A stretch of 64,000 nt of DNA from Hyphomicrobiales bacterium (GTDB lineage Bacteria; Pseudomonadota; Alphaproteobacteria; Rhizobiales; Xanthobacteraceae), in contig PLBP01000035.1 of the NCBI GenBank assembly GCA_003135415.1, forward strand, positions 90,379-154,378. Direction: 5' to 3'. The notes below the pieces were generated by a model. It was not told where the DNA came from and searched no databases. It was given only the letters and a program-made list of their open reading frames with translations. Position 1 is the stretch's first letter. Each line of letters starts with the position of its first letter. The position numbers and the translations under genes are program-made. Shown here one piece after another: positions 26,076-33,816 of this stretch.

Positions 26076-27218
26076 TCAGGACTCGATGACAATACGCGGC
26101 GCCGTGCGCGCCTTCCCGCCGCCGGCCATTTGATCGCGCACCCGCGCGGCGATGTCGCGATAAATCTTGGCGTGAGCGCTGTCGGGTTTCGTGGCGACGA
26201 TCGGAAGGCCGGCGTCGGAGGTTTCGCGAATTTCGATTTCGAGCGGCACTTCGCCGAGGAACGGCACGCTCTGGCGTTCCGCCTCGGTCTTGGCGCCGCC
26301 GTGACCGAACAGGTCCGAGCGCTCGCCGCAATGCGGGCAGAGAAAATAGCTCATGTTTTCGACGAGGCCGAGCACCGGCACGTCGACGCGGCGGAACATG
26401 GCGATGCCGCGGCGAGCGTCGATCAGCGCTAAATCCTGCGGGGTGGAGACGATGACGGCGCCGGCGAGCGGCACTTGCTGGGCGAGCGTCAATTGCGCGT
26501 CGCCGGTTCCGGGCGGCATGTCGACGACCATGATATCGAGCGTCCCCCATTCGACCTCGCGCAGCATCTGGGTGATCGCCGTCATCACCATCGGTCCGCG
26601 CCAGATCATCGGCGTTTCTTCCTCGACGAGGAATCCGATCGACATAACCTTCAGACCGTAGCGCTCCATGGGCTTCAGCATGCGGCCGCCGATGGTCTCG
26701 GGCTTTCCCTTGATCCCGAGCAGGCGCGGCATCGATGGGCCGTAAATGTCGGCATCGAGTACGCCGACCCGCATGCCGAGATCGCGGAGACCCAGCGCCA
26801 GATTGACGGCGGTGGTCGATTTGCCGACGCCGCCCTTGCCCGAAGCGACCGCGATCACCGCCTCGACGCCGGGCACGCCGGCGATGGATCGTGGCGCCGC
26901 GCCCCCGCGAGGCGGCGGGGCTTTCGCCGACGCGCCGCCTGCCGGCCGCGCTACTTTAACCGGCGCGCCGCCGGACCGCTCGGCCGTGAGCGCGATCAAG
27001 ACGGAGGCGACGCCCGGAATCGAGCGAACCTCGCTCTCGGCTTTTTTGCGAACGGCCTCCCACGCCGGAGCCGCGTTGGCGTCGACCGTGAGCGAGAAGA
27101 AAACCTTGCCCTCGGAAATCACGATGTCGGAAAGCTTGCCCGAGGCGACGAGATCGCTTCCGTCGGGACCCTTGATCTCCTTCAGGCGCGCGTGGACCTG
27201 ATCGGCGGTGACTGTCAT
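26076..27218 (-). CDS. mrp: Mrp/NBP35-family ATPase (iron-sulfur carrier)
   Basis: The 380-residue protein has an N-terminal MIP18/DUF59-like domain (residues 1-80; SGKLSDIVISEGKVFFSL, RSIPGVASVLIALTAE), a Pro/Gly linker, and a deviant Walker A ATPase with ASGKGGVGKSTTAVNLA (127-134). DADIYGPSMPRLLG, DMPPGTGDAQLTL and the Fe-S binding pair FLCPHCG follow. It carries or inserts 4Fe-4S clusters into apoproteins in the cytosol. The start ATG 27218 begins the first domain; the frame is open 19 codons further. A GST gene lies just upstream on the same strand (19-base gap). Confidence 0.93.
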   Translation of the reverse strand: MTVTADQVHARLKEIKGPDGSDLVASGKLSDIVISEGKVFFSLTVDANAAPAWEAVRKKAESEVRSIPGVASVLIALTAERSGGAPVKVARPAGGASAKAPPPRGGAAPRSIAGVPGVEAVIAVASGKGGVGKSTTAVNLALGLRDLGMRVGVLDADIYGPSMPRLLGIKGKPETIGGRMLKPMERYGLKVMSIGFLVEEETPMIWRGPMVMTAITQMLREVEWGTLDIMVVDMPPGTGDAQLTLAQQVPLAGAVIVSTPQDLALIDARRGIAMFRRVDVPVLGLVENMSYFLCPHCGERSDLFGHGGAKTEAERQSVPFLGEVPLEIEIRETSDAGLPIVATKPDSAHAKIYRDIAARVRDQMAGGGKARTAPRIVIES

Positions 27219-27237
27219 TGCCTGCTCCGGTTTCGCA

Positions 27238-27849
27238 TTAAGCCGCGGCACTCGGCCGCGCCGAAAGCTCCGCATGCCAGCGGCGTACGTTTTTGTATTG
27301 CTCGGAGACGTCGAGCTTCGCGGGCTTCATAAAATCGAGCGCGACGAGCCCGGTGATGTCGGCGACGCTGAACTTGTCTCCGGCGACGAATTTCCGTCCC
27401 GCCAGTTCGCTGTCCAGAAGCTCCAGAAACTCGGGCACCCGCGGCTTGTTGATTTCCGCCCATTGCGCCACCTGCGGCACTTGCAGCTTGGCCATCCCCG
27501 GATGCTGATGACGAAAAATCGCCTGCACCGCGCTATAAAGCCCGAGTTCAATACGGCGGTTCCACATTTCCACTTTTGCGATCTCGATCGCATCGCGTCC
27601 GAACAGGTTCGGATCCGGATGGAGCGCTTCGAAATAGCGGCAGATCGCCATCGTCTCGGCGATCACGGTGCCATCGTCGAGCTCGAGCACCGGCACGCGC
27701 TGCAGCGGGTTGAGGGCGCGAAAGGATTCGCTCTTCTGCTCCTGCTGGGCGAGATCGATCGCCACCTTCGGCACGTCGATGGCTTTCTCGGCGAGGAAAA
27801 TGCGCACCCGGCGCGGAGACGGCGCGCGGCCGCCATCATAGAACTTCAT
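27238..27849 (-). CDS. Glutathione S-transferase family protein
   Basis: The 203-residue protein has a thioredoxin-fold N-terminal domain (MKFYDGGRAPSPRRVRIFLA, then RVPVLELDDGTVIAETMAIC with the glutathione-binding VPVLELDDG..I.E), and an all-alpha C-terminal domain with LELLDSELAGRKFVAGDKFSVADITG, the N-capping box of GSTs. The start ATG 27849 has AGAGAGGAA upstream. It is cytosolic and substrate unknown. It precedes mrp on the same strand and may share its transcript. The position of Ser in APSPRR suggests a Ser- or Cys-type active site, but this is not certain. Confidence 0.88.
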   Translation of the reverse strand: MKFYDGGRAPSPRRVRIFLAEKAIDVPKVAIDLAQQEQKSESFRALNPLQRVPVLELDDGTVIAETMAICRYFEALHPDPNLFGRDAIEIAKVEMWNRRIELGLYSAVQAIFRHQHPGMAKLQVPQVAQWAEINKPRVPEFLELLDSELAGRKFVAGDKFSVADITGLVALDFMKPAKLDVSEQYKNVRRWHAELSARPSAAA

Positions 27850-27941
27850 GGACTTCCTCTCTCGCCGGCAGTCGATCATGCAGCTTCGGCACGGGCAAGA
27901 TACGCCTGCGAATGCGCGCAAAAGCCCCGCGTCTCAACGAA

Positions 27942-27957
27942 TTAAGCTTTGATTAAC
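27942..27957 (+). promoter_or_regulatory. CtrA-binding site (full consensus) upstream of the sensor kinase
   Basis: TTAA, seven bases (GCTTTGA), then TTAAC is an exact match to the CtrA consensus TTAA-N7-TTAAC. It lies 75 bases before the kinase start, and another TTAACCA half-site follows at about 27977. CtrA is the master cell-cycle response regulator of alphaproteobacteria. Confidence 0.6.
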
Positions 27958-28031
27958 CATATCGGTGAGGCCGCTATTAACCACTTTCTTGTGATCGTGG
28001 CTGGGTAGCGTGTGAGTACGGGTGGATCGGT

Positions 28032-29591
28032 ATGGCTGGGCAAGAAGCCCGGGGGGACGAGCTTGCGGCCGATGCCGCGCGCGTAGCGCATGAGCGGCGG
28101 CTCCGGCTCAGCCGCAGCGTGCGCGAGACGCGCGACCGTCTGACTTCGACCAGCGGGTTCAAACCGGCATACGATCACGAGCTGTTGCGGCTCTATGCCG
28201 AGCATCGGCTCGGCGGATCGCTCGCGCTTTTCCTGCTCGTATCCCTCGTCGGCCTCGCCTCGAGCCTATGGACGGGCGGCTATTCCGCGTTGATCTGGAC
28301 TTTTCTCGCGCTCACGATTCACGCGATGAATCTCGCCGCCTGCCGGCGGTTTCTCGCCTCGCCCGTGAACCCCGATACCCAGCGCCGCTATCGCATCATA
28401 TTCACGCTGCTCGATTTTCTCTTCGGCGTGTCGTGGGTGCTCAACATCAACGTGCTTGTTGACGTCGGCGCGCAAGGTGCCGGCGATTTCTCGCTGTTCG
28501 CGATGCTCCTGGTGGTCGCGGTCTTTTCCATGCTCGCGGCGAGCATTCCCGCCGCGGTCTATGCCTCGACCATGCCGGTCGCCGGCATCGTGGTGATTCA
28601 GTATCTCATTCGCGGCGAAGCGCAGGATCTCGTGCTCGCCGGCCTCACCGCCGGCGCTGAGGCCTATTTCGTGATGGTCGCGAACCGGTTGCACGTCTCC
28701 GCCGTCGCAGCGTTAGAGGCGCGCGGCCAGCTCGACTCGCTGATCGGCGAACTCGAGCAGGCCAAGGCAAAATCCGACGAGGCGGCGCGCCGCGCGGAAG
28801 CGGCGAACCTCGCGAAGTCGCGCTTCCTCGCCCAGATGAGCCATGAACTGCGCACGCCGCTCAACGCCATCCTCGGTTTTTCGGAGGTGATGAAAAATCA
28901 GCTGTTGGGGAAGCACATCGTTCCCGCCTACGGCGAATATGCCGGCGACATTCACGATTCTGGTCAGCATCTCCTCAATCTCATCAATGAAATTCTCGAC
29001 CTTTCGCGCATCGAGGCCGGCCGCTACGAGCTGAACGAAGAGGCGACCAACGTCGTACACGTCGCCGAGGAGTGCCATCATCTTCTCAAGATCCGCGCCA
29101 CCGGCCGCGGCATCACGATCCACGATCACTACGAAATGGGCCTGCCGAAAATCTGGGCCGACGAGCGCGCGGTCCGCCAGATCTGCCTCAATCTTCTTTC
29201 CAACGCGATCAAGTTCACGCCGCAAGGCGGCGAGATCTGGATCAAGGTCGGCTGGACCGCCTCGGGCGGGCAATACATCAGCGTGCGCGACACGGGGCCC
29301 GGCATTCCGGAAGAAGAAATCCCCATTGTGCTGTCGTCGTTCGGTCAGGGAAGCAACTCGATCAAAAGCGCCGAGCAAGGCGCGGGTCTCGGGCTCCCGA
29401 TTGTGAAGGGACTGATCGACCTGCATGGCGGAAGCTTTACGCTCCGTTCCAAGCTCCGCGATGGAACGGAAGTGATCGTGACCTTCCCGGCCGAGCGCGT
29501 CATGGCGGCGCTGCCGCCGGTCGGCGACAAGGTATCGCTGCAGCCGGAGATGACGGGTGCGCAGCATGCGAGCGAGAGCCGTGCGCGCTGA
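28032..29591 (+). CDS. Membrane sensor histidine kinase
   Basis: The 519-residue protein has a hydrophilic N-terminus of about 55 residues and five or six membrane helices at about 60-215 (SLALFLLVSLVGLASSLW, LIWTFLALTIHAMNLAA, FSLFAMLLVVAVFSMLAASI). A coiled coil (QLDSLIGELEQAKAKSDEAA) and a HisKA domain with H271 in AQMSHELRTPLNAILGFSEV follow. The ATPase has N-box LNLLSNAIKFTPQGG, DTGPGIPEE and GLGLPIVKGLIDLHGG. It resembles the PleC/DivJ/PdhS-type kinases of the cell-cycle network in the kinase core, but it has no PAS domain or response regulator next to it. The upstream CtrA site supports such a link. Its end overlaps the next gene. Confidence 0.9.
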   Translation: MAGQEARGDELAADAARVAHERRLRLSRSVRETRDRLTSTSGFKPAYDHELLRLYAEHRLGGSLALFLLVSLVGLASSLWTGGYSALIWTFLALTIHAMNLAACRRFLASPVNPDTQRRYRIIFTLLDFLFGVSWVLNINVLVDVGAQGAGDFSLFAMLLVVAVFSMLAASIPAAVYASTMPVAGIVVIQYLIRGEAQDLVLAGLTAGAEAYFVMVANRLHVSAVAALEARGQLDSLIGELEQAKAKSDEAARRAEAANLAKSRFLAQMSHELRTPLNAILGFSEVMKNQLLGKHIVPAYGEYAGDIHDSGQHLLNLINEILDLSRIEAGRYELNEEATNVVHVAEECHHLLKIRATGRGITIHDHYEMGLPKIWADERAVRQICLNLLSNAIKFTPQGGEIWIKVGWTASGGQYISVRDTGPGIPEEEIPIVLSSFGQGSNSIKSAEQGAGLGLPIVKGLIDLHGGSFTLRSKLRDGTEVIVTFPAERVMAALPPVGDKVSLQPEMTGAQHASESRAR

Positions 29592-30303
29592 CCGGCCGCT
29601 GTGGATCGTCATCGCGGCGCTCGGCATCGCGGTGCTCGCGCTCGCGATGCGTAACGAGCAGGACACCATCGCCGGCATCCATCCCGGCTCAATCGCCGCC
29701 CTGATCACCGGCGCGGTGCTCGTCGTCATGGTGTTCGGCGCGGTCTATGCGCTGTTCTACAAGCGGATCGGCGAACTTCTGCGGGCGGCCGTGTTCTGGT
29801 GCGCCTTCGCGGCGCTCCTCTTCGGCGCCTACAGCATCCGTTTCCAGTTGCAGTCGATTGGCGAACAGGCGCTGGCCGGACTTATGCCCGGCGTGATGAT
29901 CGCGCAGGCTTCCTCCGGCCGATCCGTCGAAGTTGTTCGCGCCCACGAGGGAGATTTCACCATCAAAGCAGATGTAAACGGCGCGCGCATTGCGATGCTG
30001 GTCGATACCGGCGCCTCAAGCGTCGTTCTTTCGGCGGACGCAGCGAAGGCGGCGGGCCTCCCCGTCGAGATGCTCAAATACGAAGTGCCGATTGAGACTG
30101 CGAACGGACGCGGCCGCGCGGCTTACGTCGTACTCGATCGCATCGCCGTCGGCGGCATTCTCGAGCGCAAGGTACCGGCGCTGGTATCGTCGCCGGGCGA
30201 TCTGAAAACGAGCCTTCTCGGCATGAGCTTCTTGAAGCGGCTCGAATCCTTCGAGGTGCGGGGCGAGCGGCTGGTGCTGCACGCGAAGCAAGGCGCGCGT
30301 TAA
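29566..30303 (+). CDS. Retropepsin-like aspartic protease (TIGR02281 family)
   Basis: The 245-residue protein has N-terminal membrane helices (PLWIVIAALGIAVLALAM, ALITGAVLVVMVFGAVYALF, AAVFWCAFAALLFGAYSI) and a C-terminal clan AA domain with the catalytic Asp in IAMLVDTGASSVVLSADAA. VPIETANGRGRAAYVVLDRIAVGG and LLGMSFLKRLESFEV follow. One Asp-Thr-Gly per chain means it should act as a dimer, as in retroviral proteases. Membrane topology puts the protease domain in the periplasm. The start ATG 29566 overlaps the kinase gene by 26 bases; a GTG at 29581 is possible. Targets are unknown. Confidence 0.85.
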   Translation: MRARAVRADRPLWIVIAALGIAVLALAMRNEQDTIAGIHPGSIAALITGAVLVVMVFGAVYALFYKRIGELLRAAVFWCAFAALLFGAYSIRFQLQSIGEQALAGLMPGVMIAQASSGRSVEVVRAHEGDFTIKADVNGARIAMLVDTGASSVVLSADAAKAAGLPVEMLKYEVPIETANGRGRAAYVVLDRIAVGGILERKVPALVSSPGDLKTSLLGMSFLKRLESFEVRGERLVLHAKQGAR

Positions 30304-30367
30304 AAAATCAGGCCGATCAAGAAGCGCGTCGCCACCGCGAACAAAAACAAGCCGAAGGCGAAAAGTT

Positions 30368-31372
30368 TCAGGCGGCGGCCGTTTGAGCCAATTCTGTGTT
30401 TGTGTCCAGCACCATCGCCAGCGCTTCGCGCAATATGTGCACCCCCGCGTCTTGCTGAACGGCTTTTGTCGCGAGATGCCGGCGGAATGCGCGCGCGCCA
30501 GGCTGGCCGCGGAAAAGGCCGAGCAGATGCCGCGTGACATCGTGCAGGCGGGCGCCCTGCGCCATCGCCTGCTCGATATAGGGAATAAGTTTCTCGACGG
30601 CCGCGCGCGCCTCTGAGACAGATGCCGCGGCCCCAAACAGCTTCGGATCGGCCGCAAGCAGCATTCCCGGATTCTGATAGGCCGCACGGCCGAACATCAC
30701 GCCATCGACGTGACGAAGATGGTGCTCGGCCTCGTCAAGCGTGTGAATGCCGCCATTGATGATGATCGGAAAATATTTGAGCCGCAGCTTCAAACGATGA
30801 ACGCGCGCGTGATCGAGCGGCGGGATATCCCGGTTCTCGCGCGGGCTGAGACCGTCGAGCCAGGCCTTGCGGGCGTGAACGATCAACGCATCCGCGCCGG
30901 CGGCAATGATGGTGTCGGCGAAACTGTCGAGCGATTCCTCGATATCCTGATCGTCGACGCCGAGCCGGCACTTGATCGTGATCGGTAGCGCCACCGCCGC
31001 CTTCATTGCTGCCACGCATTCACCGACCAACTGCGGCTCGCGCATCAGGCAGGCGCCGAAGCGGCCGTCCTGCACGCGATCGGAGGGACAGCCGACATTC
31101 AGATTGATTTCGTCATAGCCGAAGTCGGCGCCGATCGTTGCTGCTTGCGCCAGATTCTTCGGATCGCTGCCGCCGAGCTGAAGCGCCACCGGATGCTCGG
31201 CCGCATCGAAGCCGAGCAAGCGCTCACGCGGACCATGAATGATGGCGTCCGCCGTAATCATCTCCGTATAGAGAAGCGCGTGACGCGCGAGCAGCCGGTG
31301 GAAGAACCGGCAGTGCCGGTCGGTCCATTCCATCATCGGCGCGACCGAGAAACGATGGGCTTTAGGCTTCAA
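30368..31372 (-). CDS. dusA: tRNA-dihydrouridine synthase A
   Basis: The 334-residue FMN enzyme reduces uridines in the D-loop of tRNA. It opens with RFSVAPMMEWTDRHCRFFHRLL, and has the catalytic Cys in EINLNVGCPSDRVQDGRFGACLM. Other DusA motifs are TIKCRLGVDD, LIVHARKAWLDGLSP, INGGIHTL and VMFGRAAYQNPGMLL. The start is TTG 31372 behind AGGACAAAACA; no ATG lies in a suitable place before the first motif. Convergent with the aspartic protease gene, and divergent from the SOS operon with 170 bases between. Confidence 0.93.
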   Translation of the reverse strand: MKPKAHRFSVAPMMEWTDRHCRFFHRLLARHALLYTEMITADAIIHGPRERLLGFDAAEHPVALQLGGSDPKNLAQAATIGADFGYDEINLNVGCPSDRVQDGRFGACLMREPQLVGECVAAMKAAVALPITIKCRLGVDDQDIEESLDSFADTIIAAGADALIVHARKAWLDGLSPRENRDIPPLDHARVHRLKLRLKYFPIIINGGIHTLDEAEHHLRHVDGVMFGRAAYQNPGMLLAADPKLFGAAASVSEARAAVEKLIPYIEQAMAQGARLHDVTRHLLGLFRGQPGARAFRRHLATKAVQQDAGVHILREALAMVLDTNTELAQTAAA

Positions 31373-31478
31373 TGTTTTGTCCTGGGTGACGCGAGTATTG
31401 CGTAATCGGCTCGTATTTCGAAGCCGGTGCCTCTTCTGTCAATTGCATGGATGGAAGAACGAGCTTCCTTGAATCATC

Positions 31479-31507
31479 TTGCTCATGTTCTTGTTTTGTT
31501 CTATACT
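31479..31507 (+). promoter_or_regulatory. SOS-controlled promoter with LexA box
   Basis: A -35 TTGCTC (31479-31484) and a -10 TATACT (31502-31507) are separated by 17 bases. Inside that spacer lies GTTC-N7-GTTC (31487-31501), an exact match to the alphaproteobacterial LexA box. A bound LexA would block RNA polymerase directly. The imuA start is 36 bases after the -10 box, so this promoter should drive imuA-imuB-dnaE2 on DNA damage. Confidence 0.85.
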
Positions 31508-31542
31508 CATAAACCTCTCATCGCCCAACCATTTCAACGCCT

Positions 31543-32331
31543 ATGCCCCTGAATACCTCAGTCTTTCCCCGTCTCGATCGCGATCGAAACCATGCCGAGA
31601 CCATAGATGAATTGCGCCGGCTGCTGCCGAAACTGGAGGGCATTACGGTCCGCACGCCTGTTCTTCCCTTTGGCCTGCCTGCGCTTGATGCGCATCTGCC
31701 GCGAGGCGGCCTTGTTTACGGGGCGCTGCATGAGGTCGCGCCCGAAACCGATAAAGACATGGCCGCAGCCTTCGGTTTCGCCGCCGCGATCCTCGGCCGC
31801 ATGCCGCCCGGGCCTATTCTGCTTGTTCTTTCGTCGCGAAAATTCGCCCGTTGCGGCCAGCCGTATGGGCATGGCCTGGATGGTCTCGGCCTCGATCCCG
31901 CGCACCTGATCCTGGTCGAAGCCAGAGACGAGAAACAGGCGCTTTGGGCGATGGAAGAGGCCTTGCGTTCCGCCGCGCCTGCGGCCGTCGCTGGAACGAT
32001 CACAACGCTCGATTTGAGAACGAGCCAGAGGCTGCACCTCGCGGCGAGAGATTCAAGACGGCCTCTCCTCTTGCTCCGTCCGGCGGGGGCACTGGGATCA
32101 AGCGTGGCAGCCACACGCTGGCACATCGGCGCGGCCAAGGCTGCGCGCGATCGTTTCGGCCTCATTTCCCGCTGGCGATGGCGGGTGAATCTCGAGCGCT
32201 GCCGTAATGGGCTGCCGGGTCAATGGTTAGTGGAGTTCGATCATGCGTATCGTTTCAGTCTGGCTGCCGCGCTGGCCGATCCTGCGCTTCCTCGCGGCAC
32301 AGGCACACAATTCTTCTTGCGAGCCGGTTGA
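31543..32331 (+). CDS. imuA: ImuA, SOS mutagenesis accessory protein
   Basis: The 262-residue protein is a RecA/SulA-like member of the mutasome cassette. Visible motifs are LPFGLPALDAHLPRGGLVYGALHEV (Walker-A-like position but without GKT), GPILLVLSSRKFARCGQPYGHGLDGLGLDP and RLHLAARDSRRPLLLLRP, followed by [24 protein letters not shown]. ImuA is thought to organise ImuB and DnaE2 at the replication fork. It is the first gene after the LexA-box promoter. Its last 89 bases overlap imuB in another frame, a long overlap that implies tight coupling. Confidence 0.88.
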   Translation: MPLNTSVFPRLDRDRNHAETIDELRRLLPKLEGITVRTPVLPFGLPALDAHLPRGGLVYGALHEVAPETDKDMAAAFGFAAAILGRMPPGPILLVLSSRKFARCGQPYGHGLDGLGLDPAHLILVEARDEKQALWAMEEALRSAAPAAVAGTITTLDLRTSQRLHLAARDSRRPLLLLRPAGALGSSVAATRWHIGAAKAARDRFGLISRWRWRVNLERCRNGLPGQWLVEFDHAYRFSLAAALADPALPRGTGTQFFLRAG

Positions 32332-33805
32332 TCCAGAACAGCCAATCGTACTCGCCGTCGATGCCTCGGGCGGGCAGCGTATAGTTGCTTTAAACGAAGC
32401 GGCCGAGAGCGAAGGGCTTGAGGCCGGCGATCTCTTGGCCGACGCCCGGGCAAAAGCCGAGACGCTGCAGGTGCGGAGCGCCGATCGCACGGCTGACGAT
32501 GCCGCGCTCCGCCGCCTTGCGCTGTGGGCCACACGCTACACGCCGATCGTCTCGCCTTGGGACGAGGAAAACGGCGCCGATGGTTTTTTTCTCGATGTCA
32601 CGGGCTCGGCGCATCTCTTCGGCGGAGAAGAAGCGCTCCTCGCCGATCTTTTGCAGCGGCTAAAACGCTTCGGTTTGCCGGCAAGGTTGGCCATCGCCGG
32701 GACCGCGGGCGCGGCCTGGGCTCTCTCCCACTTTCATTCCGCGCGCACGATCATCCTGCCTTCGGGGCAGGAAGCGGACGCTCTTGCTTCTTTACCTATC
32801 GCGGCACTGCGGCTCACGTCCGCCACGCGTACGACGCTGCGGCGGCTCGGCTTCGAGCGGATCGGCGCGCTCATCGATAAACCGCGCGCGCCCTTCGCGA
32901 CGCGCTTCGAAACGGAATTATTGCAGCGTCTGGACCAGGCACTCGGCCGCGCGCCCGAGCCACTTCCGCTCATCGCTCCACTGCCGGTTTATCAAAGCCG
33001 GCGTCATCTGATCGAGCCCATCGTCACGCAAGAGGCCATCGTCGCGGTGGCACACCGTCTCATGCATGATCTTGTCGACCCTCTCGTGCGCGACGGCGCC
33101 GGCGCGCGATTCTTACGCTTGATGCTCTATCGCCTCGACGGCGATGTGACGGCGATCGATATGGGGCTCGCCATCCCGACGCAAAACGCCGCGCATGTAT
33201 CGCGTCTCATCGGCCTCAAGCTCGAACGTATCGCGGAAAGCTTTGATGCCGATTTTGCATATGGTTTCGGCTTCGAGACGCTCGATCTCTCGGTGACCAT
33301 TGCCGAACGCATCCCGCAACGACAGATGGAAATGAGTGCTGTTACCGATGCAAGCGAAGAAGAGCGCTGTGCTGCACTCCTCGACAGCCTTGTGCAGCGG
33401 CTGGGCCCAGGGAGTGTGCGGCGATTGAGGCCGGTCGCGAGCCATCTTCCCGAAAGAGCCGAGAGCCTGTGTGCCGCGACCGGCAACGCTCCGGCCTGGA
33501 TTGCATCGGATCGGGCGTGGCCGCGGCCTCTGTTTCTCTTTTCTCGTGCGGAAACGGCGGAGGTGACCGCCCTCGTTCCGGAAGGTCCGCCCCTGCATTT
33601 TCGTTGGCGCGGGACGATGCACGAAGTCGCCCATGCACAAGGGCCTGAGCGCATCGCTTGTGAGTGGTGGCGGCAGGATCAACCGACGCGTGACTACTAC
33701 TTCGTGGAAGATAAAGAAGGCCATCGCTTCTGGCTCTATCGCCAAGGACTTTACGGGCGTGAGACCCCCTCGCCGCACTGGTTCGTGCACGGCTTGTTTG
33801 CGTGA
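32243..33805 (+). CDS. imuB: ImuB, Y-family DNA polymerase-like protein
   Basis: The 520-residue protein has the Y-family fold: [17 protein letters not shown] at the start, [51 protein letters not shown], and the helix-hairpin-helix [20 protein letters not shown]. It lacks the DxD..DE catalytic set of true Y polymerases (for example SVWLPRWP where the first Asp would be). Known ImuB proteins are likewise inactive as polymerases and act as a hub binding the beta clamp, ImuA and DnaE2. A clamp motif is not obvious to me. dnaE2 starts 11 bases later. Confidence 0.9.
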   Translation: MRIVSVWLPRWPILRFLAAQAHNSSCEPVDPEQPIVLAVDASGGQRIVALNEAAESEGLEAGDLLADARAKAETLQVRSADRTADDAALRRLALWATRYTPIVSPWDEENGADGFFLDVTGSAHLFGGEEALLADLLQRLKRFGLPARLAIAGTAGAAWALSHFHSARTIILPSGQEADALASLPIAALRLTSATRTTLRRLGFERIGALIDKPRAPFATRFETELLQRLDQALGRAPEPLPLIAPLPVYQSRRHLIEPIVTQEAIVAVAHRLMHDLVDPLVRDGAGARFLRLMLYRLDGDVTAIDMGLAIPTQNAAHVSRLIGLKLERIAESFDADFAYGFGFETLDLSVTIAERIPQRQMEMSAVTDASEEERCAALLDSLVQRLGPGSVRRLRPVASHLPERAESLCAATGNAPAWIASDRAWPRPLFLFSRAETAEVTALVPEGPPLHFRWRGTMHEVAHAQGPERIACEWWRQDQPTRDYYFVEDKEGHRFWLYRQGLYGRETPSPHWFVHGLFA

Positions 33806-33816
33806 GGAGAAAGACT

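Noticed and set aside
30303..30372. Short hydrophobic frame on the minus strand between dusA and the aspartic protease (LFAFGLFLFAVATRF and following)
   Set aside because: It reads well as a membrane segment but no start codon with a ribosome site could be found; it would have to begin within the dusA C-terminus.
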